The notes under the pieces were generated by a model. That model was not told the DNA's origin and made no database searches. It saw only the letters and a list, made by a program, of their open reading frames with translations. From Prevotellaceae bacterium (GTDB taxonomy: Bacteria; Bacteroidota; Bacteroidia; Bacteroidales; Paludibacteraceae): a DNA stretch of 5,857 bases. Numbering within the stretch: position 1 is the stretch's first letter; every line of letters starts with the position of its first letter. Below, in pieces: positions 1-5,857 of the stretch. The stretch covers positions 1-5,857 of the forward strand of contig JAISXQ010000112.1 in assembly GCA_031270425.1 (NCBI GenBank). Direction: 5' to 3'. Position numbers and translations under genes: made by a program.

Positions 1-1856
1 TGGATTATTACAACGAAGCATTGAAAAGAGATTCCGGCGATTCGAGGATAAATACGGTAACCGGCGTTCGTTTTGCGAAAGAAGGAAACTGGGCGTTGGC
101 GGAAAAACACCTGCTCAGGGCTATTGAACGCCAAACCCGGTATTACACCATCACCAAAGACCCCGAAGCCTATTACAATCTCGGAGTAGCGTATCATTTT
201 CAGAAAAAGTACAAGGAAGCGGCGGATTGTTTCTGGAAAGCGACATGGTATCCCACCTTCCAATCTCCCGCTTATTTCGGACTGGCGCAAATAGAATGTG
301 CGAAAGGCGATTACAACAAAGCGCTGGAATATATCGACGCTTCCTTGCAGGTAAATGCGAGAAATACAAAGGCAATTACCCTGAAAGCCTATATATTGAG
401 AAGATTAGGAAACAACGCCGCTGCCGGATACATAGACGACGTGCTTTCCATCGACCCGCTTGATTATTGGGCGTTGTCCGAAAAATCCATCCTTAAAGGG
501 AAGGGAGCGGCATTCCTGAAAGAAGCGGAAAAAACAAGAGGCGAAGGACTTATCCGTTTGCAGGAATTGTTGGAAATAGCGGTAGATTACGCTACTGTCG
601 GGGCTTATGACGAAGCCCTGTCTTTATTGGACGAAGCCGTAGCATTAGGCGCTCCATACGCCGATTCTCCGCTGGTTTACTACTATGCCGGCTACTACGC
701 TTCCCTGAAAAACAACAAGCCTAAGGCGCTCCAATATTACACAAAAGCCAAGGGACAGCCAAGCGACTATTGCTTCCCTTTCCGGCTGGAAGAAATAGCC
801 TTGTTTGAACAAGTTATTCAGGATGACCCCAAAAATGACAAGGCTTACTATTATCAGGGAAACCTGTTGTATTACCTGAATCAAAAAGAAAAAGCGGTGG
901 AAGCATGGAAAGCGTCGGAGAAATTAAACCCCGAATTCTCGCTGACTTTGAGAAATTTAGGTTTTGCGCTCAACAGGGAGGGGAAAAAGGAAGTCGCCGC
1001 CGCTTATTATAAAAAAGCCATCGAAAACGATACGGCTAATCCCTTGTTGCCGGTCGAAGCGGATAAACTGTACGAGCAGCTGCGGCTGCCTGCCGGAGAA
1101 CGTCTGGCTTTGCTGCAACAACATATAAAAACAGCGATGAGCCACGACGACGCTGTTATCAGAATGTTGGCGTTGTATAACGAAACCGGAAGGTACGACG
1201 ATGCTATAAGCATACTTCAAAACAGGCATTTCCATGTTTGGGAAGGAGGCGGACTGGTACATGATATTTTTGTCGATTCGCATTTGCTGAAAGGACTGGC
1301 TTATTTGAACAGCGGAAAATTCGACAACGCTGTCAGGGAATTTGAAACGGCGGATACTTATCCCGAAAATCTGGAAGTCGGTCGTCCCTACAACGGTGGA
1401 CAGTATGCTAAAATATACTATTACATGGGTAAGGCTTATCAGGCAAAAAAACAGCTTGGAAAAGCGAAAGCATGTTTTGAAAAATCGGCGGCAGAAACCG
1501 TATCCATATCCAAAAGAGAACACAATGAATTAGACATATACCGGGCATTATCCTGTCAGGAACTTTCCGACACGGAGAAAGCTTCCGCAATTATTGAATC
1601 GTGCGGCAACTATGTAAACGCGCAGTTGAACGGCAGCAGTATTTTGGACGAATATTCGAAATTCGGCGAAGACGGAACTCATTCCGAACAATTGGCGCGG
1701 TTGCTTTATCTGAAAGGATTGGTTTGTTATGCCCAAAACGATGTAGAACAAGCCGGTGAATTGTTCAAGCAAGCCCTTGAAGCAAATCCCGGTTTGATTT
1801 GGGCAAAGCAATTTATGGAAATTAATTTTACGAGGATGTTTCAAAATTTGAAATAA
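1..1856 (+). CDS. DUF5107-type tetratricopeptide repeat protein, C-terminal part (5' truncated by window edge)
   Basis: The reading frame is already open at the left edge: the first full codon is at 3 and gives DYYNEALKRDSGDSRINT, so a TTG at 21 is an internal leucine codon rather than a start. 617 residues are visible, counted from base 3. The protein is a chain of helical TPR units, clearest at about residues 55-85 (EAYYNLGVAYHFQKKYKEAA), 89-119, 222-253, 280-311, 312-343, 426-455, 469-499 and 562-596. Two stretches are characteristic of the C-terminal half of bacterial DUF5107/TPR proteins as I remember them: FHVWEGG (410-416) and YPENLEVGRP (453-462). In that family the DUF5107 domain sits N-terminal to the repeats and full proteins run to roughly 1,000-1,100 residues, so some 400-500 residues should lie upstream. 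No signal peptide can be judged because the N-terminus is missing. The biochemical role is unknown; TPRs suggest a protein-binding scaffold, and family members often lie near carbohydrate genes. It ends 23 bp before the next gene, consistent with one operon. Family call fairly sure, function not. Confidence 0.9.
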   Translation, partial: DYYNEALKRDSGDSRINTVTGVRFAKEGNWALAEKHLLRAIERQTRYYTITKDPEAYYNLGVAYHFQKKYKEAADCFWKATWYPTFQSPAYFGLAQIECAKGDYNKALEYIDASLQVNARNTKAITLKAYILRRLGNNAAAGYIDDVLSIDPLDYWALSEKSILKGKGAAFLKEAEKTRGEGLIRLQELLEIAVDYATVGAYDEALSLLDEAVALGAPYADSPLVYYYAGYYASLKNNKPKALQYYTKAKGQPSDYCFPFRLEEIALFEQVIQDDPKNDKAYYYQGNLLYYLNQKEKAVEAWKASEKLNPEFSLTLRNLGFALNREGKKEVAAAYYKKAIENDTANPLLPVEADKLYEQLRLPAGERLALLQQHIKTAMSHDDAVIRMLALYNETGRYDDAISILQNRHFHVWEGGGLVHDIFVDSHLLKGLAYLNSGKFDNAVREFETADTYPENLEVGRPYNGGQYAKIYYYMGKAYQAKKQLGKAKACFEKSAAETVSISKREHNELDIYRALSCQELSDTEKASAIIESCGNYVNAQLNGSSILDEYSKFGEDGTHSEQLARLLYLKGLVCYAQNDVEQAGELFKQALEANPGLIWAKQFMEINFTRMFQNLK

Positions 1857-1879
1857 GATTAACAAAAAAAGTAAAGATT

Positions 1880-3736
1880 ATGAAAACATGTTATTATGTA
1901 AGTATTCTATTATTTGCATTCATTTTCAGTTCGTGTAAACAAAAACCGGCGGAACTTTTCGTCGAAGCAGAAACTTTTTCTGACAAGGGAGGCTGGGTTG
2001 TCGACCAGCAGTTTACCGAACAGATAGGCTCGTCTTACCTGATGGCGCATGGCATGGGTATTCCTGTTGCCGACGCTTCGACCAAAGTTACATTTCCCAA
2101 AACAGGTACATACCGTTTATTTGTCCGCACTTACAATTGGACTTCGCCTTGGTACGACGGAGAAGGCGCCGGAGGGTTTCAATTGGCGGTTGACGGAAAA
2201 TCCGTCGAGCCGGTTTTTGGAACTGCCGGTAACGCTTGGTTATGGCAGGACGGCGGAAAATTGGAAATTAAAAATAAAACGGCGGAAATTCGTTTGAAAG
2301 ATCTGACCGGCTTTAACGGACGATGCGACGCTATTTATTTTACACAGGATACGGCTTTTGTTCCTCCTGCCGGATTGGAAACGCTCGCAGGCTTCCGTTA
2401 CAAGCAGACAGGCATTCGTCCGAAGCAAGCCGGACGCTACGATTTGCTTGTAGTAGGCGGAGGCGTAGCCGGTGTCTGTACGGCGGTATCCGCTTCCCGT
2501 CTGGGTTTAAAAGTTGCATTAATTCACGACAGACCGGTTTATGGGGGAAATAACAGTTCCGAAGTGCGCGTGCATCTCGGCGGACGCATCGGATTGCCGC
2601 CTTATCCTCAATTGGGCGGAATCGTGAAAGAGTTAAGTCCGTTAGAGGGTGGAAACGCCAAGCCGGCAGACAGATACGAAGACGAAAAGAAAACAGCGTT
2701 GGTCAACGCGGAAGCCAATATAACACAATTCCTTAACTACAAGGCTTTTGCCGTCGGGATGAATGGAAACAGGATAAAAACGGTAAGCGCCAAACACATT
2801 GAAACGGGCGAAGAACTTGTTTTTTCCGCGCCTTTGTTTGCCGACTGTACGGGCGACGGAACAATCGGAGTTTTAGCCGGAGCCGGTTTTTTGATGGGAA
2901 GGGAAGCGAAATCTGATTTTGGCGAAGCGACGGCTCCCGAACAGGGCGACAAAATGACGATGGGAAGTTCCGTGCAATGGTATTCCGAAAAGAAGGACGA
3001 AGCGGTAACTTTTCCTCTATTCCGCTATGGCATAGAGTTTAACGAAGCGAACGTAGAGAAAGTAACCATGGGCGAATGGACGTGGGAAACAGGAATGTTC
3101 TACGACCAGATCGGCGATTTTGAACGCATCAGGGATTACGGATTGATGGTTATATTCTCCAACTGGTCTTTTTTGAAAAACGAATACAGGGGCAAAGATG
3201 AATACGCAAATCTCGCTTTGGGGTGGGTAGCCTGCCTTTCCGGAAAGCGGGAATCGCGACGGTTACTGGGCGATTTTATCCTGAAAGAACAAGACATTGT
3301 TAATCAGGTAATTTATCCCGATGCTGCGGTTCCTACTACATGGAGCGTCGATTTACATTATCCCGACCCAAAAAACACAGAGAATTTCCCGGGCGAAGAA
3401 TTTAAGTCGATAGCCATTCAAAATTGCATAAAAGCCTACCCTGTTCCGTACCGTTGTTTTTATTCCCGCGATGTGGAAAATTTATTTATGGCGGGTCGCA
3501 ACATCAGCGTTACACACGTGGCGTTGGGCACTGTCCGCGTGATGCGTACAACCGGAATGATGGGAGAAGTTGTCGGCATGGCGGCTTCGATATGCAGGAA
3601 ATACAATACGAACCCGCGCGGAGTGTACGAGAATTATCTGGACGAATTAAAAGCCTTGATGACAAAAGGCGTTGGCAAGGAAGGTACGGCAGCTTATCCC
3701 AATTACAATTTGGGAGAGATGTTAAAAATCGAATAA
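1880..3736 (+). CDS. Lipoprotein FAD-dependent oxidoreductase with N-terminal carbohydrate-binding-like domain
   Basis: 618 residues. The start at 1880 gives a lipoprotein signal peptide: a hydrophobic stretch and lipobox F16-S-S-C19, so Cys19 would be lipidated. Residues after the Cys (KQKP) are not acidic, so there is no typical Bacteroidota surface-export signal and a periplasm-facing anchor is likely. Residues about 24-156 form a beta-rich module (VEAETF, GTYRLFVRTYNW, ending CDAIYF) resembling CBM- or golvesin-like domains. Residues about 186-575 form the FAD domain: Rossmann motif VVGGGVAG with G193, G195 and G198; YGGNNSSEVRVHLGG (221-235); ADCTGDGTIG (321-330); RESRRLLG (457-464); and the C-terminal FAD-contacting region NLFMAGRNISVTHVALGTVR, with H546 and R553. 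These fit the FAD_oxidored superfamily. The position usually held by the ribose-binding Glu is H216, followed by D217. Substrate and electron acceptor are unknown; oxidation of a sugar or glycoside is an inference from the binding module and context. It lies 23 bp after the TPR gene with only an A-rich leader, so it is probably co-transcribed. Confidence 0.9.
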   Translation: MKTCYYVSILLFAFIFSSCKQKPAELFVEAETFSDKGGWVVDQQFTEQIGSSYLMAHGMGIPVADASTKVTFPKTGTYRLFVRTYNWTSPWYDGEGAGGFQLAVDGKSVEPVFGTAGNAWLWQDGGKLEIKNKTAEIRLKDLTGFNGRCDAIYFTQDTAFVPPAGLETLAGFRYKQTGIRPKQAGRYDLLVVGGGVAGVCTAVSASRLGLKVALIHDRPVYGGNNSSEVRVHLGGRIGLPPYPQLGGIVKELSPLEGGNAKPADRYEDEKKTALVNAEANITQFLNYKAFAVGMNGNRIKTVSAKHIETGEELVFSAPLFADCTGDGTIGVLAGAGFLMGREAKSDFGEATAPEQGDKMTMGSSVQWYSEKKDEAVTFPLFRYGIEFNEANVEKVTMGEWTWETGMFYDQIGDFERIRDYGLMVIFSNWSFLKNEYRGKDEYANLALGWVACLSGKRESRRLLGDFILKEQDIVNQVIYPDAAVPTTWSVDLHYPDPKNTENFPGEEFKSIAIQNCIKAYPVPYRCFYSRDVENLFMAGRNISVTHVALGTVRVMRTTGMMGEVVGMAASICRKYNTNPRGVYENYLDELKALMTKGVGKEGTAAYPNYNLGEMLKIE

Positions 3737-3767
3737 GGACTTTTGTATAAAATTGTGTCATATTATG

Positions 3768-3798
3768 CCTGTTGTTATTGGAAAATTATCTATTTTTG
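3768..3798 (+). promoter_or_regulatory. Candidate Bacteroidota sigma-ABfr promoter upstream of the second oxidoreductase
   Basis: TATTTTTG at 3791-3798 matches the Bacteroides -7 consensus TAnnTTTG exactly. The -33 element (consensus TTTG) is weak: at the usual 19-nt spacing the sequence is CCTG (3768-3771), while a TTG at 3772-3774 gives a shorter 16-nt spacing. Transcription would begin near 3803-3807, leaving a leader of only about 20-25 nt before the ATG at 3828. The location in the only sizeable gap (91 bp) between genes supports it. AT-rich sequence produces such matches by chance, so this remains a candidate. Confidence 0.45.
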
Positions 3799-3827
3799 TC
3801 GTGCGCTAAAATAAAAAATGAAAAATT

Positions 3828-5837
3828 ATGAAAATTAAATTATTACTGCTGCTTGTTTTTGTATTGTTTGTAATGACCTCTTGTAATAATAAGCAGTCAA
3901 AAGTCATAGAAGTCGACGTCTGCGTATATGGCGGGACTTCTGCCGGAGTTATTGCGGCTTATACTGCGAAACAAATGGGAAAAACCGTGCTGCTTGTTGA
4001 GCCGGCTAATCGTTTGGGCGGAATGTCTTCCGGAGGGTTAGGTTATACCGATATAGGGAATAAATATGTAGTAAAAGGGTTGGCTCGCGATTTTTACCGT
4101 CGTTTGGGCAGTCATTACGGAAAATTGGAACAATGGATATTTGAACCGTCCGTAGCGGAACGGATATTTAACGATTATGTGAAAGAAGCAGGTTTCAAAG
4201 TCCTTTATGAAAATCGTTTATATCATGTAATTACACAGAACAATGCAATACAGGAAATAGTTGTTGAAAATTCACATGATCCTCAAATCGCTACGAATAA
4301 GAAGATAAGAGCAAAAGTTTATATTGACTGTTCTTACGAAGGTGATTTAATGGCAAAATCGGGAGTGTCATACACGGTGGGAAGGGAGTCGAATAGCGTT
4401 TACGACGAAACGTATAATGGGGTTCAATTATTGAACGGGCATCAATTCCCTGATGGAATTGACCCCTATGTAATTAAGGGCGACCATACAAGCGGGCTGT
4501 TATGGGGTATATCAGATACGTCTGTTCTCCCGAATGGCAGTGGAGATAAAAAAGTGCAAGCCTATAATTATCGTATATGTTTAACCAACAATCCGAAAAA
4601 CAAAATAGAAATAACAAAACCTGAAAATTACGATCCTGAAAAATATGAATTACTTATCCGTCAAAAAGAAAAGCAACCGTGGAAAAGTTTACAGGATATT
4701 TTTATTTGGAGTTTGATGCCCAATAATAAAACAGACATAAATAATCGAAACGGTTTTTCTACCGATGCAATTGGTCTGAATTGGGATTATCCCGAAGCGG
4801 ATTATGAAAAACGAAAAGAAATTATCAGGCAACACGAAGACTACACGAAAGGTTTGCTCTATTTTGTTGGAAACGATGAACGTATTCCTCAGTTTATAAA
4901 GGACGAAATGAAGCAATGGGGTTATCCGAAAGATGAATATGCAGATAACGAACATTGGTCGCCTCAGTTATATATTCGTGAATCAAGGCGAATGATTGGA
5001 GAGTTGGTTATGACTCAACACCATTGTCAAGGGCGAGAAATTGTTGACGATATTATTGGGTGGGCTGCTTATACTATGGATTCGCACAACTGTAACCGTC
5101 ATGTGGTAAATGCTATGGTAAAAAATGAAGGTAATGTCGAAGTTGGCGGTTTTCCGCCCTATCCCATAGCGTATCGTTCAATAATACCTCAAAAAGGAAG
5201 TGTCGGCAATTTGTTGGTTCCCGTTTGCATGTCGGCAAGTCATATCGCTTATGGTTCTATAAGGATGGAACCTGTTTTTATGGTGTTGGCTCAATCGGCT
5301 GCTGTTGCAGCATGTTTGTCTGTTGACGGCAATATTTCGGTACAAGATGTCGATGTTGACAAATTACGGAATATCCTGGAAACAAATCCATTGGCAGATA
5401 ATCGTGTAGCGGAAATACTTATTGATAATGATGATAATAAATCCGTGCAAATTTTGGGAGCTTGGGATGTGAGTAATGATATTTACCGTGGCTATGGCTC
5501 TGATTTTTTAATTGATAACTCGAACGGAAAAGAATTGAAATCGGTTAAATACACTCCAAAGATTACAGTTGACGGAAATTATGAAATCTACGTTTATTAT
5601 CCTAAAATGAACAATGGTTCTAATCGCACAATTCTTAATCTGCAAATTGGGGAAGATATTAAAGAAGTTGTTATAAAACAGTCAGATATTGTCGTCGAAG
5701 GACAAACATTAGGTGAATGGGTTCGTATTGGAGAGTTTAACCTGAGTACGAATGAAAAAGTAAGTATTGAAATTACGAATAAAAATTCAGACGGAATTAT
5801 TACGGCAGATGCAGTCTTGTTCTATCCAAAAAAATGA
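3828..5837 (+). CDS. Lipoprotein FAD-dependent oxidoreductase with C-terminal golvesin/Xly-like domain
   Basis: 669 residues. The ATG at 3828 is preceded by A-rich sequence without Shine-Dalgarno and yields a signal peptide with lipobox M16-T-S-C19; the following NNKQ lacks the acidic surface-export signal, so periplasmic anchoring is likely. The FAD domain spans about 28-500: YGGTSAG (34-40, with Thr37 at the second Gly of GxGxxG, usual here), E58 ending the second beta strand for FAD ribose, then NRLGGMSSGGLG (61-72), YIDCSYEGDL (165-174), GDKKVQAYNYRICLT (239-253), NKTDINN (300-306), RESRRMIG (384-391), YTMDSHNC (415-422) and SASHIAYGSIR (469-479, H472 and R479). These are hallmarks of a FAD_oxidored family widespread in Bacteroidota and Planctomycetes. 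Residues about 535-669 form a beta-sandwich (NYEIYVYYPKM, GEWVRIGEFNL, ADAVLFYP) like golvesin C-terminal or xanthan-lyase binding domains; for this reason relatives are sometimes labelled xanthan lyase, which the catalytic part does not support. Substrate unknown. The gene is more AT-rich than those upstream, and a possible next gene overlaps its stop codon. Confidence 0.92.
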   Translation: MKIKLLLLLVFVLFVMTSCNNKQSKVIEVDVCVYGGTSAGVIAAYTAKQMGKTVLLVEPANRLGGMSSGGLGYTDIGNKYVVKGLARDFYRRLGSHYGKLEQWIFEPSVAERIFNDYVKEAGFKVLYENRLYHVITQNNAIQEIVVENSHDPQIATNKKIRAKVYIDCSYEGDLMAKSGVSYTVGRESNSVYDETYNGVQLLNGHQFPDGIDPYVIKGDHTSGLLWGISDTSVLPNGSGDKKVQAYNYRICLTNNPKNKIEITKPENYDPEKYELLIRQKEKQPWKSLQDIFIWSLMPNNKTDINNRNGFSTDAIGLNWDYPEADYEKRKEIIRQHEDYTKGLLYFVGNDERIPQFIKDEMKQWGYPKDEYADNEHWSPQLYIRESRRMIGELVMTQHHCQGREIVDDIIGWAAYTMDSHNCNRHVVNAMVKNEGNVEVGGFPPYPIAYRSIIPQKGSVGNLLVPVCMSASHIAYGSIRMEPVFMVLAQSAAVAACLSVDGNISVQDVDVDKLRNILETNPLADNRVAEILIDNDDNKSVQILGAWDVSNDIYRGYGSDFLIDNSNGKELKSVKYTPKITVDGNYEIYVYYPKMNNGSNRTILNLQIGEDIKEVVIKQSDIVVEGQTLGEWVRIGEFNLSTNEKVSIEITNKNSDGIITADAVLFYPKK

Positions 5838-5857
5838 AAAGAAATAAAGTAACAAAC
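5834..5857 (+). CDS. Possible start of a downstream gene (truncated by window edge)
   Basis: An ATG at 5834 overlaps the TGA stop at 5835-5837 of the preceding oxidoreductase as ATGA, a common arrangement for translational coupling. It opens a frame reading MKRNKVTN to the end of the window. The basic, Met-Lys-rich beginning is typical of a Bacteroidota N-terminus and possibly of a signal peptide, but eight codons are too few to prove a gene or suggest a function. Confidence 0.4.

Noticed and set aside
21..23. TTG as start codon of the TPR gene
   Set aside because: The same frame is open to the left edge and its residues (DYYNEA) continue the TPR pattern, so this is an internal leucine codon.
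957..1523. Antisense open frame of 188 codons inside the TPR gene
   Set aside because: Its translation is rich in Phe, Cys and Ser without recognisable domains, and it mirrors the codons of a well-supported gene; it is a shadow frame.
3424..3750. Same-strand open frame of 108 codons overlapping the end of the first oxidoreductase
   Set aside because: It lies in another frame over the conserved FAD C-terminal block and has no family features or initiation context.
3738..3759. Possible terminator hairpin after gene 2 around TTTTGTATAAAA
   Set aside because: The stem is only four A-T pairs with mismatches beyond it and no following T-run, so it is too weak to call.
3818..3838. Six-codon open frame (MKNYEN) overlapping the start of gene 3, possible leader peptide
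   Set aside because: ATG triplets in an A-rich leader are expected by chance, and there is no attenuator-like hairpin or run of regulatory codons.
5430..5834. Xanthan lyase annotation for gene 3
   Set aside because: Only the C-terminal binding-like domain resembles xanthan lyase accessory domains; the main body is a FAD-dependent oxidoreductase.

Overview
The window looks like a piece of a Bacteroidota chromosome, most likely Bacteroidales. The reasons are the A-rich upstream regions without a Shine-Dalgarno sequence, a TAnnTTTG-type -7 promoter element, two lipoprotein signal peptides ending in a short Ser-Ser-Cys or Thr-Ser-Cys lipobox, and protein families that are common in carbohydrate-related loci of this phylum. 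The species cannot be named from the sequence.

Layout: three large same-strand genes fill the window. (1) 1-1856 is the 3' part of a DUF5107-type tetratricopeptide protein whose N-terminal part lies off the left edge. (2) 1880-3736 is a lipoprotein with an N-terminal carbohydrate-binding-like beta domain followed by a FAD-dependent oxidoreductase domain (FAD_oxidored superfamily). (3) 3828-5837 is a second, distantly related lipoprotein FAD-dependent oxidoreductase, with its beta-sandwich (golvesin/Xly-type) accessory domain at the C-terminus instead. The last bases hold a possible start of a fourth gene that overlaps the stop codon of gene 3 (ATGA). Genes 1 and 2 are 23 bp apart and probably share a transcript. 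The 91-bp gap before gene 3 has a good Bacteroides-type -7 element and no visible terminator, so gene 3 may have its own promoter inside the cluster.

How the genes may work together (inference): two exported, membrane-anchored flavoenzymes that each carry a glycan-binding-like module, next to a TPR/DUF5107 protein often met near sugar-utilisation genes, suggest oxidative processing of a carbohydrate or glycoside in the periplasm or at the outer membrane. The substrates are unknown. Gene 3 is visibly more AT-rich than genes 1 and 2, which hints at a different history. No RNA genes, mobile elements, CRISPR arrays or notable DNA repeats were seen.
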